Assembly (NCBI RefSeq): GCF_003633725.1
Contig: NZ_RBIJ01000003.1
Coordinates: forward strand, 149,680-213,679
DNA: 64,000 nt
Direction: 5' to 3'
Source of the DNA: Brockia lithotrophica
Lineage (GTDB): Bacteria > Bacillota > Bacilli > Thermicanales > DSM-22653
Under the pieces are notes generated by a model that worked only from the letters and a program-made list of their open reading frames with translations, was not told the origin of the DNA and made no database searches. The position numbers were made by a program, and so were the translations under genes. This document shows positions 1-9,077 of the stretch, piece after piece (position 1 is the first letter of the stretch; each line of letters starts with the position of its first letter).

Positions 1-28
1 ACAAGGCGGGAGCGACGCACGCCTGAGC

Positions 29-1426
29 TCAGCCAAGGCCGCCTTCGATCTCGAGTTCGATGAGCTTGTTGAGCTCTTGGGCGAAGACGAGGGGCATCTC
101 GCGGGCCACCGGGTTGATGAACCCGAGGACAATCATCTTGACGGCCTCGTCTTCGGGGATACCGCGGCTCATGAAGTAGAACAGCTGCTCCTCGCTCACC
201 TTGGACACGCTGGCCTCGTGTTCTAGGACGACGTCTGCGGTCTTTACTTCGTTGTACGGGAAAGTGTCCGAGGTGGAGAGGTCGTCGAGGAGGAGGGTGG
301 CGCAATCTACCTTGGCCTTCGAGCCGCGGGCGTTGGCCCCGAAGGCCACGAGACCGCGGTAGTTCGTCTTGCCGCCGTCCTTACCGATGGATTTGGAGAC
401 GACGGTAGCCGTGCAGTTCGGAGCGTTGATGAGCACCTTCGTCCCGACGTCTTGGATTTGCCCCTTTCCCGCGTACCCGATGGAAAGGACGTCTACACGC
501 GCCCCTTCGCCCTTGAGGATCGCAGAGGGGTACTTCATCGTCACCTTGGCCCCGAGGTTGCCGTCCACCCACTCCATCGTGCCGTGGGCCTCGACGCTCG
601 CCCGCTTCGTCACGAGGTTGTAGACGCTCTTGGACCAGTTCTGAATCGAAGAGTAGCGCACGTGCGCACCGCGCTTCACGACCACTTCCACGACGCCCGC
701 GTGGAGGATGTTCGTGTTGTAGAACGGCGCAGCGCACCCTTCGATGTAGTGCACGAAGGAATCCTCGTCGGCGACGATGAGGGAACGCTCGAACTGCGCC
801 ATCCCCTCGGTGTTGATCCGGAAGAACGCGTGCACGGGGAGTTCGAGCTTAAGCCCCTTGGGAATGTAGAGGAACGTTCCGCCGGACCAAAAGGCGGCGT
901 TGAGCGCCGCAAACTTGTTGTCGCTCGCCGGAACGACCGTCCCGAAGTACTCGCGGAAGAGCTCCGGGTACTCCTTGAGCGCCGTGTCCGTGTCGAGGAA
1001 GATCACACCGCGTTGCTCGAGCTCCTTTTTGAGGCCCGTGTAGACGACTTCCGAGTCGTATTGGGTGGAAACCCCCGCGAGAAACTCCTGCTCTTCCTTG
1101 CTCAGGCCGAGGCGTTCGTAAGCCTTCTTGAACTCTTCGGGAACTTCGTCCCACGTGCGGGCGGGACGCTCCACGGGCGGCTTTACGTAGTACGTGAGGT
1201 CGTCCAAATTGAGCTCCGAAAGGTCCGGTCCCCACGTGGGCATGGGCTTCTTGAAAAAGATCTCCAACGCCTTGAGGCGGTACTCGGTCATCCAGTCCGG
1301 TTCGCCCTTGGACTGCGAGAGGTCGAGGACCAGCTCGCGGACGATCCCCTTGGGAGCGCGGTAGGCCGCTTGGATGGCGTCGCGCACGTGGTAGCGTTCA
1401 ATCCCTTCCACGAGAGGTTCGCCCAC
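29..1426 (-). CDS. sufB: Fe-S cluster scaffold protein SufB, copy 1 (distal)
   Basis: Subunit of the cytosolic SufBCD scaffold that builds Fe-S clusters and passes them to apoproteins. The 465-residue protein has the whole SufB fold: an N-terminal helical part, then a beta-helix core with [15 protein letters not shown], a KVDC cysteine position, [17 protein letters not shown] and a C-terminal [13 protein letters not shown]. The GTG start is preceded by AGGGGGG at 7 bases. It lies 24 bases after a second full-length sufB and is the last suf gene visible; the operon may continue past the left edge. It is roughly 70% identical to its neighbour by eye. The duplication, rather than a SufB/SufD pair, is unusual because a true sufD is also present upstream. 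Confidence 0.93.
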   Translation of the reverse strand: MGEPLVEGIERYHVRDAIQAAYRAPKGIVRELVLDLSQSKGEPDWMTEYRLKALEIFFKKPMPTWGPDLSELNLDDLTYYVKPPVERPARTWDEVPEEFKKAYERLGLSKEEQEFLAGVSTQYDSEVVYTGLKKELEQRGVIFLDTDTALKEYPELFREYFGTVVPASDNKFAALNAAFWSGGTFLYIPKGLKLELPVHAFFRINTEGMAQFERSLIVADEDSFVHYIEGCAAPFYNTNILHAGVVEVVVKRGAHVRYSSIQNWSKSVYNLVTKRASVEAHGTMEWVDGNLGAKVTMKYPSAILKGEGARVDVLSIGYAGKGQIQDVGTKVLINAPNCTATVVSKSIGKDGGKTNYRGLVAFGANARGSKAKVDCATLLLDDLSTSDTFPYNEVKTADVVLEHEASVSKVSEEQLFYFMSRGIPEDEAVKMIVLGFINPVAREMPLVFAQELNKLIELEIEGGLG

Positions 1427-1450
1427 GACGCATCCCCCCTTTTCTTCAGT

Positions 1451-2854
1451 TTACCCTAGGCCGCCTTCGATCTCGAGGGCGATGAGCTTGTTGAGCTCCA
1501 ACGCGTACTCCATGGGAAGCTCTTTCGTAAAGGGCTGGAGGAACCCCTGGACGATGAGTTGGGTCGCTTCCGTCTCCGTAAGACCTCGGCTCATGAGGTA
1601 GAAGAGCTGCTCCTCGCTCACCTTGGACACGCTCGCCTCGTGCTCGAGGACGACGTCCGCGGTCTTCACCTCGTTGTACGGAACGGTGTCAGAAAAGCTT
1701 TGGTCGTCCAAAAGGAGCGTCGCGCAGTCTACCTTGGCCCGCGAACCCCGGGCCTCGGGGCCGAAGAGGACAAGTCCCCGGTAGTTCACCTTGCCGCCGT
1801 CCTTGGCGATGGACTTGGAGACGACCGTGGCCGTGCAGTTCGGGGCGTTCACGAGAATCTTCGTCCCCGCGTCCTGCACCTGGCCCTTCCCCGCCAAGGC
1901 GATGGAAAGCACGTCGGCGTGCGCTCCCTCGCCGCGGAGGATGACGGACGGGTACTTCATCGTCACCTTGGACCCGAGGTTGCCGTCCACCCACTCCATC
2001 GTGCCGTGGGCCTCGACACTCGCCCGCTTCGTCACGAGGTTGTAGACGTTGGGGGACCAGTTTTGAATCGTCGTGTAGCGTGTCCGCGCGCCGCGCTTCA
2101 CGATCACCTCGACGACGGCGGCGTGCAGGGAATCCGAAGCGTACAGGGGGGCCGTGCACCCTTCCACGTAGTGGACGCTCGCCCCCTCGTCGACGACGAT
2201 GAGCGTCCGCTCGAACTGCCCCATGTTTTCCGCGTTAATCCGGAAGTACGCCTGCAAGGGAATGTCCAGCCGAACCCCCGGCGGAACGTAGATGAACGTC
2301 CCTCCGGACCACACGGCGCTGTTTAAGGCGGCGAACTTGTTGTCGCTCGGCGGGACCACCGTGGCAAAGTATTCGCGAAAGAGCTCCGGGTACTCCTTGA
2401 GCGCCGTGTCCGTATCGAGAAAGATCACGCCCTTGGATCCGAGCTCTTCCTTGAGGCTCGCGTAAACGACTTCCGATTCGTACTGCGCCGTGACCCCGGC
2501 GAGGAACTTCTGTTCCGCCTCGGGAATCCCCAGACGTTCGAAGGTGCGCTTGATCTCCTCCGGAACTTCGTCCCAGGAGCGCCCCTTGCGCTCCGTGGGC
2601 TTCACGTAGTAGACGATTTCCTCAAAGTCGATCCCCGAAAGGTCGGGCCCCCAGCGGGGAAGGGGCATCTCCAGAAAGAGCTCGAGCGCCTTGAGGCGGA
2701 ACGCCGTCATCCAATCGGGTTCGCCCTTCATGCGCGAGATCTCCAAAACGAGGTCGCGCGTGAGGCCCTTAGGGGCCTTAAAGACGTACGCTTCCGGGTC
2801 GCGAAACCCGTAGCGGTAGGCGTCGGGAAGGAAGGAAGCGTCCGCCACGTCCAT
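1451..2854 (-). CDS. sufB: Fe-S cluster scaffold protein SufB, copy 2 (proximal)
   Basis: Second complete SufB, about 467 residues, with the same landmarks as copy 1 ([51 protein letters not shown]). It ends in the Bacillus-type C-terminal signature [17 protein letters not shown], so it is closer to canonical SufB than copy 1, which reads PVAREMPLVFAQELNKL there. Start: an ATG with GAGGA 7 bases upstream; a GTG one codon earlier is possible. It lies 118 bases downstream of sufD, where Bacillus has sufS and sufU. The two copies may form homo- or heteromeric scaffolds, or serve different targets; that part is inference. Confidence 0.93.
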   Translation of the reverse strand: MDVADASFLPDAYRYGFRDPEAYVFKAPKGLTRDLVLEISRMKGEPDWMTAFRLKALELFLEMPLPRWGPDLSGIDFEEIVYYVKPTERKGRSWDEVPEEIKRTFERLGIPEAEQKFLAGVTAQYESEVVYASLKEELGSKGVIFLDTDTALKEYPELFREYFATVVPPSDNKFAALNSAVWSGGTFIYVPPGVRLDIPLQAYFRINAENMGQFERTLIVVDEGASVHYVEGCTAPLYASDSLHAAVVEVIVKRGARTRYTTIQNWSPNVYNLVTKRASVEAHGTMEWVDGNLGSKVTMKYPSVILRGEGAHADVLSIALAGKGQVQDAGTKILVNAPNCTATVVSKSIAKDGGKVNYRGLVLFGPEARGSRAKVDCATLLLDDQSFSDTVPYNEVKTADVVLEHEASVSKVSEEQLFYLMSRGLTETEATQLIVQGFLQPFTKELPMEYALELNKLIALEIEGGLG

Positions 2855-2972
2855 CACCCCATCCTCGCACCCGGCGGTGCGGCGTTTGCGCCAAATTCGC
2901 GTCTCCTACGCGAGTCGAAGAGGAGGCGATCCTTCGCGTTTCCCAGTTCCGCGGGCCACGCCCCGAAGCGGC

Positions 2973-4307
2973 TCAGCGCGCCTCCGCCGGAACGAGGCCG
3001 AGCTTCCGCTCGACGCCCCGGGCGATCTGCTCGGGAAGCTCTCCCGCGGTGAAGTCCCGCAGGACTTCCTCGAGGAAGCCGAGCACGAGGAGGCGTTCCG
3101 CCTCCGCGCGCGAAAGACCGCGGCTCATGAGGTAGAAGAGTTGGAGGTCGTCGACGCGTCCCGCGCTGGCGGCGTGGTCCGCGTACAGGTCGTTGTCGTC
3201 GATGAAAAGGAACGGGTTTGCGTCGCCGCGGGCGCGGCCTCCGAGCATGAGGAGGCGCGTTGTCTGCTTCCCCGTAGACTTTTTGGCACCCTTGTGGATG
3301 TGGGTGATCGCGTTGAAGACGTGGTGCGCCTCATCCTTGAGGATGGCCTTGACCAACGTACGGCTTTCCGTGGCGCGCGACCGGTGAATTTGGGAAAAGG
3401 TGTAGGCCCCCCGCTGCTTCCCGGAGCCGATCCCGGCAAAGCGGATCGTCCCCCGCCCCCCGTCGGCGTCGTAGAGGAGCGTCGTGAGGATCGCCCCGTC
3501 GGCGTCGCCCAGATCGGCCTCCCGGACGTCAAGCGAAGCGTCGCGCCCCACGCGCCCCGTACGCGCCTCGAAGCGGCGCGCCCCACGACCTCCGACATGC
3601 AAGACTTGGTAGTTCACCTGCGCCCCATCCGCGGCAAAGACCTCGGCGACGTGGGTGGCGAGGACGCGGACGTCGTCAGCGAAGAGACGACGCTCGACGA
3701 GCGTAAAGCGCGACCCCCGACCGGCGACGACGAGCGTTCGCGTGTGGCGCGCAAGACCTTCGTTACGGTCGGTCGCCACCCAGACGATTTCCAACGGTTC
3801 GGCCACCTCCACGCCCGGAGGGACGTAGAGGAAGGCCCCCTCCTGCCAGAGCGCCGCAGACAACGCCGTCAGTCGATCGGACCCGTCGGGTACGGCGGTG
3901 CCCAGGTAGGGTTCGACGAGTTCGGGGCGCTCGGAAGCCGCCTCACGCAGGGAGAGGAGGAGGACGCCTTGTTCGCGCAGGTGCGGTGCGATTTCCGCAC
4001 GCACCAGCGCTCCGTCTGCTGCGAGAAACTCGGCCATGGCCCCCGAAGGGAGAAAAGCGGAGAGCGGCTCGGCGAGTTCCCGTTCCGCAAACTCTGGCGC
4101 CCGGTCGCCGAATCCCTCGGGTAGGTGGGAAAATTCCTCGATGCGCAGGTTGGCGGCGTTGTACTTCTCGATGTGCGGGTAGGCCAGTTCTCCCACGCGG
4201 GCGAGCGCGTTCTTGCGGCGGTTTAGGAGCCATTCGGGTTCGCCGAGGGCGCGCAAGCGCGCGATGAGGCCTTCCGCTTCGGCCGCGTGCAGGAGTTCCG
4301 TTGCCAT
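2973..4307 (-). CDS. sufD: Fe-S cluster assembly protein SufD
   Basis: 444-residue partner of SufB in the SufBC2D complex, probably important for iron entry. The N-terminus (EPEWLLNRRKNALARVGEL) and the C-terminal core ([38 protein letters not shown]) are SufD-type: it has the histidine in the DH-A position and lacks the SufB cysteine motif. The ATG is preceded by AGGGGGG. It lies 12 bases after sufC, so the two are probably translated from one message. The protein is less conserved than its neighbours, which is normal for SufD. Confidence 0.93.
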   Translation of the reverse strand: MATELLHAAEAEGLIARLRALGEPEWLLNRRKNALARVGELAYPHIEKYNAANLRIEEFSHLPEGFGDRAPEFAERELAEPLSAFLPSGAMAEFLAADGALVRAEIAPHLREQGVLLLSLREAASERPELVEPYLGTAVPDGSDRLTALSAALWQEGAFLYVPPGVEVAEPLEIVWVATDRNEGLARHTRTLVVAGRGSRFTLVERRLFADDVRVLATHVAEVFAADGAQVNYQVLHVGGRGARRFEARTGRVGRDASLDVREADLGDADGAILTTLLYDADGGRGTIRFAGIGSGKQRGAYTFSQIHRSRATESRTLVKAILKDEAHHVFNAITHIHKGAKKSTGKQTTRLLMLGGRARGDANPFLFIDDNDLYADHAASAGRVDDLQLFYLMSRGLSRAEAERLLVLGFLEEVLRDFTAGELPEQIARGVERKLGLVPAEAR

Positions 4308-4319
4308 CGAAATCCCCCC

Positions 4320-5105
4320 TCACGCTTCCTGGCCGACGACTTCGTCGGTGATCCCGAGCTCTTCCCGAATCCAGTCGTACCCGCGGGCCTCGAGTTCGCG
4401 CGCGAGTTCCGGCCCTCCGGACTTCACGATGCGCCCCTGCATCATCACGTGGACGAAGTTCGGCTCGACGTACTGGAGGATGCGCTCGTAGTGCGTGATG
4501 AGGAGGAAAATGCGCTCCGGCGAAGCGAGGTGGGTGATCCCCCGGGCGACGACCTTGAGCGCGTCGATGTCGAGCCCCGAGTCGACCTCGTCCAAAATGG
4601 CGACCGTCGGCTTGAGGAGGAGCATCTGAAGGATTTCGTTGCGCTTCTTCTCGCCGCCGGAAAAGCCCTCGTTTACGGAGCGCCCCGCCATCTTGACGTC
4701 CATTTCGAGGAGGGCGAGCGCTTCGTTCAACTGCTTCATGAACTCCGTAAGGGGGATCGGGCTGTCGGCCGGGCGGCGGGCGTTGATCGCGGCACGGAGA
4801 AAGTCCGCATTCGTCACCCCGGGAATCTCGCTCGGGTACTGCATGGCGAGGAAGAGCCCGCGCCGCGCCCGTTCGTCTACCGAGAGCTGGAGGAGGTCCT
4901 CGCCGTTGAGGAGGACGCGCCCGCGGGTGACCTCGTAGCGCGGATGTCCCATGATCGCCTGGGCGACCGTGCTCTTGCCCGCGCCGTTGGGCCCCATGAT
5001 CGCGTGAATCTCCCCACCCCGCATCGTCAGGGAAAAGCCGCGAACGATGGGCTTCCCGTCGACGCTCACGTGCAGATCTTCGATGACGAGTTCCGGCTGC
5101 GCCAC
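4320..5105 (-). CDS. sufC: Fe-S assembly ATPase SufC
   Basis: 261-residue ABC-type ATPase that drives the SufBD scaffold. Visible motifs: Walker A GPNGAGKSTV, signature FSGGEKKRNE, Walker B VAILDEVDSGLD and the H-loop in LLITHYERIL. The GTG start has GGGAGGGA 6 bases upstream. First gene of the suf operon (C-D-B-B). A sigma-A-like promoter lies 137 bases upstream and a leader with several small hairpins lies between, which may be a control point for iron or oxidative stress. No sufS or sufU is seen between D and B, unlike Bacillus. Confidence 0.96.
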   Translation of the reverse strand: MAQPELVIEDLHVSVDGKPIVRGFSLTMRGGEIHAIMGPNGAGKSTVAQAIMGHPRYEVTRGRVLLNGEDLLQLSVDERARRGLFLAMQYPSEIPGVTNADFLRAAINARRPADSPIPLTEFMKQLNEALALLEMDVKMAGRSVNEGFSGGEKKRNEILQMLLLKPTVAILDEVDSGLDIDALKVVARGITHLASPERIFLLITHYERILQYVEPNFVHVMMQGRIVKSGGPELARELEARGYDWIREELGITDEVVGQEA

Positions 5106-5235
5106 GTTGATCCCTCCCTGAATAATCGGCCGCTCGGCCCGATCTGGTCGTTAGAAGTACGCACGGAAGCGCTCACACGTAAGTGTGCCCGGATACATAC
5201 CCCATCGGGTATCGGGGCGCACCCCGCCCTTCCTA
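5106..5235 (-). other. structured 5' leader of the suf operon
   Basis: The transcribed leader between the suf promoter and sufC holds four short hairpins in series. On the plus strand these are CGGGG/CCCCG at 5213-5226, ATACCC/GGGTAT at 5197-5212, CACAC/GTGTG at 5174-5187, and a GGCC/GGCC stem near 5128-5139. Three have four-base loops. The sufC ribosome binding site follows directly. No known riboswitch was recognised. Control by a protein or by transcription pausing is only inferred. Confidence 0.45.
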
Positions 5236-5241
5236 ATGGGC

Positions 5242-5270
5242 ATAGTACCAAAACGTGGAGCAAGAATCAA
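5242..5270 (-). promoter_or_regulatory. sigma-A-like promoter of the suf operon
   Basis: On the minus strand TTGATT (-35) is followed by exactly 17 bases and TACTAT (-10). It points at sufC and is the only good match in the 326-base gap 5106-5431, which otherwise holds the suf leader and the terminator of the upstream gene. Confidence 0.75.
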
Positions 5271-5366
5271 GTGATTTTCACCAAATGTTCACACCATCCC
5301 ATACCGGAAGGTGCGGACGAGGTGAGAACTAGAATCACCTGCAAAACTGAGTCTACTCCTATCTAA

Positions 5367-5423
5367 GAAAAAAAGCAAGTCGAGAAGCGCAGGGCGCGCC
5401 ACGTTTCGCGCCTGGGCTCCTCG
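5367..5423 (-). terminator. intrinsic terminator after the zinc-ribbon gene
   Basis: Long imperfect hairpin (arms 5381-5398 and 5407-5423, about 15 of 17 positions paired) followed on the minus strand by a T-rich tract (5367-5375). It starts 9 bases past the stop codon of the gene at 5432-5878. Confidence 0.7.
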
Positions 5424-5431
5424 ACCGGAAA

Positions 5432-5878
5432 TCAGCCGTTTGCGGGTTCTTCGTACGGACCCTTCTCCGCAAAGGCGAGGCGGTCTCGGTACCGCGCGGC
5501 GAGCACGGAAAACCTGCGGCGGAGTTCCCCAGCCCACGCCTCATCGGCGAGGTGTTCAGCCGCCCCGTACAGGTCGAGGGTGTGGTCGATGAGCTCCGCG
5601 AGAAGTCGCTCGTCGACCTCTTCCTCGTCGTCCACCCAAAAGGGGACGGTTTCCTTGAGGGCGTCCCAGTCCACCGTGGCCACCTCGTCGAAGTAAAAGA
5701 AGGCCGATTCGATGTGCTCGCTCATCTCTTCGATGATCTCGAACTCTCCGTACACCTTGGGGTGGATCTCCCCGCGCCCGCAGACGGGACATACGAGAAA
5801 GGGGACGTTTGCGACGACGATCCCGCCGACCTGAATCTTCGCCTTCGTGCCCACCATAAGCGCTCCGCAGCACTGCAT
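5432..5878 (-). CDS. zinc-ribbon protein of unknown function
   Basis: 148-residue soluble protein, family not recognised. The N-terminus reads MQCCGALM and, 25-30 residues later, CPVCGRGE; together these form a likely four-cysteine zinc ribbon. The rest is acidic and helical, with no membrane segment. The ATG is chosen because GGAGGCGGGGACG precedes it and a strong promoter lies about 80 bases upstream; longer in-frame starts would lie within or upstream of that promoter. It is a single-gene unit with its own terminator, between gcvH and suf. A regulatory or metal-binding role is possible, but nothing in the sequence decides it. Confidence 0.7.
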   Translation of the reverse strand: MQCCGALMVGTKAKIQVGGIVVANVPFLVCPVCGRGEIHPKVYGEFEIIEEMSEHIESAFFYFDEVATVDWDALKETVPFWVDDEEEVDERLLAELIDHTLDLYGAAEHLADEAWAGELRRRFSVLAARYRDRLAFAEKGPYEEPANG

Positions 5879-5954
5879 CGTCCCCGCCTCCCCCGCGTCG
5901 ACTCGGCCCGTCTGCCGAGCGCCGATGAATCCATCTCGCATGTCTGGTTCACCC

Positions 5955-5982
5955 ATTATACCGCGTCTTGCACACCCGGCAA
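5955..5982 (-). promoter_or_regulatory. promoter of the zinc-ribbon gene
   Basis: Minus strand TTGCCG, 16 bases, perfect TATAAT. The predicted transcript starts near 5948, which gives a 70-base leader before the ATG at 5878. Confidence 0.75.
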
Positions 5983-6086
5983 AGAACCAAAACAAAGAAG
6001 GCGCGGCGCAAGGCCCCCCATGGACCTCACCGCCGCGCCGACGCGCCTTCCGACGAAGCCGCCACTCCACGTGGATCCGGGAATTT

Positions 6087-6476
6087 CTACGCTTCGCCCA
6101 CGTGCGCCCGGTAGGCGTCCGCATCCAAGAGTTCGGCAAGTTCGGAGGGATCGCGCATCTCTACGACGATCATCCACCCGTCCCCATACGGCGAGGAATT
6201 GATGCGTTCCGGGGCGTCTTTGAGGCTTTCGTTTACCTCTACGACGCGGCCACTCACGGGCGCGTAGAGGTCGGAAACCGCCTTGACCGACTCCACGCTC
6301 CCGAATACGCTCCCCTTGTGCACCTCCGTGCCCACCTCTGGGAGGTCCACGTAGACGACGTCGCCCAGCTCGCTCTGGGCGTAATCCGTGATCCCCACGC
6401 GCGCGCGGTTCCCCTCGACGCGTACCCACTCGTGTTCCGTCGAATACTTGAGCTCTGCGGGAAACTCCATTCCCAT
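6087..6476 (-). CDS. gcvH: glycine cleavage system H protein
   Basis: 129-residue lipoyl carrier. The lipoylation lysine is in [18 protein letters not shown]; the N-terminal [13 protein letters not shown] and the C-terminal helix are typical. The ATG has AGAGGAG upstream; a second in-frame ATG at 6470 is equally well placed behind AAAGGAG. No gcvT, gcvP or lipoate ligase gene is adjacent, so besides glycine cleavage it may act as the lipoyl relay to 2-oxoacid dehydrogenases, as known for GcvH in Bacillus. It has its own promoter at 6538-6566. Confidence 0.96.
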   Translation of the reverse strand: MGMEFPAELKYSTEHEWVRVEGNRARVGITDYAQSELGDVVYVDLPEVGTEVHKGSVFGSVESVKAVSDLYAPVSGRVVEVNESLKDAPERINSSPYGDGWMIVVEMRDPSELAELLDADAYRAHVGEA

Positions 6477-6537
6477 GCTCCTTTCTCCTCTGACCGACGT
6501 GTTCTCGTCCGTTCGTAGGTTGGACCGATCCGCCACC

Positions 6538-6566
6538 ACTATAGCGCCTTTTCCGGCAAAAGACAA
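6538..6566 (-). promoter_or_regulatory. gcvH promoter
   Basis: Minus strand TTGTCT, 17 bases, TATAGT; it starts transcription about 55 bases before the gcvH ATG. It lies just beyond the stop codon of the MFS gene's coding frame start region and gives gcvH independent expression. Confidence 0.65.
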
Positions 6567-6597
6567 CGAAACCGCCCGCCCCTCGGCGGCGTCCCCT

Positions 6598-7941
6598 CTA
6601 GCTTTCCCTCGCCCTTCCGGATGCCACGGCAACGGAAGCCGTGGAGCTCCCGCTTCGGACGTCGCACCGCGGCAACATCCATAGGAAAAGGGCGGAAAGG
6701 GCGCGCAAGAGGGACGAAATCCACATAGCCCCGATGATCCCGAGCTTTGCCGCTATGAGTACGCCGACCTGCGGGGCGAGGAAACCGATGATGCCCACAC
6801 CGGCGTTGTACAGGGCGATCGCACCGTTTCGGTCCCGCACCTCCCCGAGGGCGAGGAGGACGTTGAAAATGAGGAGTTGCACGCCCGAAAGAAACAACCC
6901 CGTCCACAGGTTCACCAAGGCCAGGTAGGGAAGCGACACGGACAGGACCGTGAGAGCGGGAATCGTCGCCATCCCCAAGGTGGCGACGCCCAAAAGGTGC
7001 CGCCCGTCTCGCGCCTCGGCAAGCCTCCCCCAAAAACCGTAGGTCACGAGTTGCCCCAAGAGGGAGGTCACGGTAAAGCTCGCCAGCCAAAAGGCGTCGG
7101 CATGGGCGATCTTGACGTTGTACAGGGTAAAGAGCGGCCACGCCATCTGCCAGGCAAAGTGAAAGAAGAGGACGGCGGCCAGAAAGCGGCGGAAGCGGGG
7201 ATCCCGCAGGCTCTCCCCCAGTTCAGCGAGGGAAAAGGACGGAGAAACGCTTCGGTCCGCGCGCGGCGAGGGCACGCGGTGCCGTGCGAGAAAGTACACC
7301 TCCAAGAGGCCTGCCGCGAGGGCGACGGAAAAGAAGACCTGATACGGCCAGAGGAGGCGCTTGTCGAACGCGCTCATGAAGGAACCTACGAGGAGGACGG
7401 CAAACATCGAGGCAAGCGTGGCCCAACGGTTTCGGGCGCTGAAAAAGGCGTTCCGCCGTTCCGCCGGGATGATCTCCCCGATGAGCGCCTGCCAGAAGAG
7501 GTTGGCGAGGGCCTGGGGAAAGGCCATGACCCCCACGAGGAGGACGAGGAGGTCCGCAGCCCTTCCGAAGAGAAGCCAAGGAAGGAGGACAAACGCCGCA
7601 AGCAGGCCACGGGTCGCAAGCAGGCTCCAAAGCGTAAGGCGCTTGACCTCCCCCGCATAGACGCGCAAGAGGACCATGCCGAGAAACGTGGCCAAGAGAC
7701 TCGTGATCTGCGGGAGGGAACTCAAGAGGGCAACCCGGTAGTCGTCGGCGTGCAGGGCTTCCACGGCGAAGAGGGGAAGAAAGCTGGAGACGAGCGTGAG
7801 GGATATCGCCGCGAAGAGGCCGTTCCAAAGGCTCATCCGTTCGTTCCAAAGGAGGTCGGAATCCGCCTCTCCCGGGAGTAAGACGTTGCCGAGACGATGC
7901 CAAAACGCCCGAAAAGAAAACGGCGGCCGCTTGACCCGCAT
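6598..7941 (-). CDS. major facilitator superfamily transporter
   Basis: 447-residue integral membrane protein with about 12 hydrophobic segments in two halves joined by a basic loop near residue 220. The N-half has the MFS-like run [20 protein letters not shown] and a loop [15 protein letters not shown] after segment 4. No substrate can be assigned. The ATG is preceded by GGAAGGCC. It lies 9 bases after the YigZ-like gene, probably in one transcript. The C-terminal tail is short and rich in Ser/Arg. Confidence 0.82.
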   Translation of the reverse strand: MRVKRPPFSFRAFWHRLGNVLLPGEADSDLLWNERMSLWNGLFAAISLTLVSSFLPLFAVEALHADDYRVALLSSLPQITSLLATFLGMVLLRVYAGEVKRLTLWSLLATRGLLAAFVLLPWLLFGRAADLLVLLVGVMAFPQALANLFWQALIGEIIPAERRNAFFSARNRWATLASMFAVLLVGSFMSAFDKRLLWPYQVFFSVALAAGLLEVYFLARHRVPSPRADRSVSPSFSLAELGESLRDPRFRRFLAAVLFFHFAWQMAWPLFTLYNVKIAHADAFWLASFTVTSLLGQLVTYGFWGRLAEARDGRHLLGVATLGMATIPALTVLSVSLPYLALVNLWTGLFLSGVQLLIFNVLLALGEVRDRNGAIALYNAGVGIIGFLAPQVGVLIAAKLGIIGAMWISSLLRALSALFLWMLPRCDVRSGSSTASVAVASGRARES

Positions 7942-7950
7942 GGCCTTCCT

Positions 7951-8622
7951 TCACTTCCCCTCGGGGATTTCGCCGACGACCGGCTCCGGGCATACGCGGA
8001 TTCCTTCGCCACCTCCGAAAAGCTCGCGCAGAGACGCGAGGGTGTGGGGAACATCCGCTTCGGGGACGTCGACGGTGAGCTGCACGCGCACGGTGAAGTC
8101 CGCGGCAAACGAGCATGCGGTTTCGCGCAGAAGGGACTCCACGGCACCGTACCGGCCGTAGTCGACCGTGAGGACGAGACGCCGACAAGGAACGAGCCGT
8201 ACGTACCCCGCCGCCTCGAGGGCGAGCTGCGCCGCATGGCGGTAGGCACGCACAAGCCCCCCTGCGCCGAGCTTTTTGCCGCCGAAGTACCGGGGGACGG
8301 CCACCGCGGCACATACGAGCCCGAGTTGCTCGAGGAGCTCGAGCATCGGCCGACCGGACGTGCCCTGCGGTTCCCCGTCGTCGTCCGCCTTTTTCGCCGG
8401 TACCCGGCCGCCGAGGACGTACGCATACGGGATGTGCGTGGCGTCCCAGTGCCTCCGCCGGAGTTCCGCAAGGAAATTCTGGACTTCATCTTCCGTACAC
8501 GCGCGGCGGGCGTACCCGAGGAAGCGCGAGCGCTCCACGAAGTACTCCACTTGTGCCGGGCCGCGAAGGGTGCGCACGCCCGCCTCGGGAAGCCAAAAGG
8601 ACCCCTCTGCCGACGGAACCAT
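7951..8622 (-). CDS. YigZ/YvyE (IMPACT, UPF0029) family protein
   Basis: 223-residue member of the IMPACT family. Family signatures: ERSRFLGYARRACTEDE near the N-terminus, then DDDGEPQGTSGRPMLELL and RYFGGKKLGAGGLVRAY. The C-terminal ferredoxin-like domain ends in PEPVVGE. The start at 8622 fits the family N-terminus and has GGAGG 6 bases upstream; an upstream ATG at 8730 lacks a ribosome site. The cellular role is unclear: eukaryotic IMPACT touches translation control, and the bacterial homologue is thought to bind nucleic acid or ribosome-related factors. Confidence 0.9.
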   Translation of the reverse strand: MVPSAEGSFWLPEAGVRTLRGPAQVEYFVERSRFLGYARRACTEDEVQNFLAELRRRHWDATHIPYAYVLGGRVPAKKADDDGEPQGTSGRPMLELLEQLGLVCAAVAVPRYFGGKKLGAGGLVRAYRHAAQLALEAAGYVRLVPCRRLVLTVDYGRYGAVESLLRETACSFAADFTVRVQLTVDVPEADVPHTLASLRELFGGGEGIRVCPEPVVGEIPEGK

Positions 8623-8763
8623 AGAAGCCTCCGTTCCGCACTCCTCCGAGAGGCCGTAGTCGGGCCCCGGAACGCCTTCCGAACTGCGCTCCAATTCCCA
8701 CCCTCCCCGTCGCAAGCACATGTAGGCCACGCCGTGCGCGCCCCGCGGTACGCCATACCCAAA

Positions 8764-8793
8764 ACAAACAAAAAAGAAAGCCCCTCGCGGGGC
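8764..8793 (-). terminator. terminator of tRNA-Thr
   Basis: Stem GCCCC/GGGGC with loop TCGC (8780-8793), followed on the minus strand by TTTCTTTTTTG. It lies 14 bases past the tRNA 3' end. Confidence 0.85.
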
Positions 8794-8807
8794 GTGTGTT
8801 CTCCTGG

Positions 8808-8878
8808 TGCCGAGTCGGAGAATCGAACTCCGAACTGCGCATTACGAGTGCGCCGTTATACCATTTAACTAACTCGGC
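8808..8878 (-). tRNA. tRNA-Thr(CGT)
   Basis: 71-base cloverleaf on the minus strand. The acceptor stem GCCGAGT pairs with ACTCGGC, followed by discriminator A. The anticodon stem-loop GCGCA-CTCGTAA-TGCGC gives anticodon CGT, which reads the ACG threonine codon. The T arm GGAG-TTCGATT-CTCC is standard. CCA is not encoded. It has its own strong promoter and terminator. Confidence 0.95.
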
Positions 8879-8906
8879 AGGCCGTACTGCGCCAGGCGCA
8901 AGTTCT

Positions 8907-8934
8907 ATTATACACCCAAAGGGGCGGTTGTCAA
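8907..8934 (-). promoter_or_regulatory. strong promoter of tRNA-Thr
   Basis: Minus strand perfect TTGACA, 16 bases, perfect TATAAT. This is the closest match to consensus in the window, as expected for a stable RNA. Confidence 0.88.
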
Positions 8935-8995
8935 CCCGCCGGTTGCCGCTTCTCCGAAGCCCTTTCTCGGGCTTTGCCTACCTGCCGGACTTCCC

Positions 8996-9037
8996 AAAAG
9001 TGCGTGGGCGGAAACGCGCAATCCGCGCTCCGCCCAC
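8996..9037 (-). terminator. probable terminator after degV
   Basis: Inverted repeat GTGGGCGGA/TCCGCCCAC (9004-9012 and 9029-9037) with an inner GCGC pairing, then a short T run (8996-9000) on the minus strand, about 40 bases after the DegV stop. The T run is weak. Confidence 0.5.
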
Positions 9038-9077
9038 AGGTTTCCCAAATATCCCAAGCGTCCGGGCGCATCCTCCC

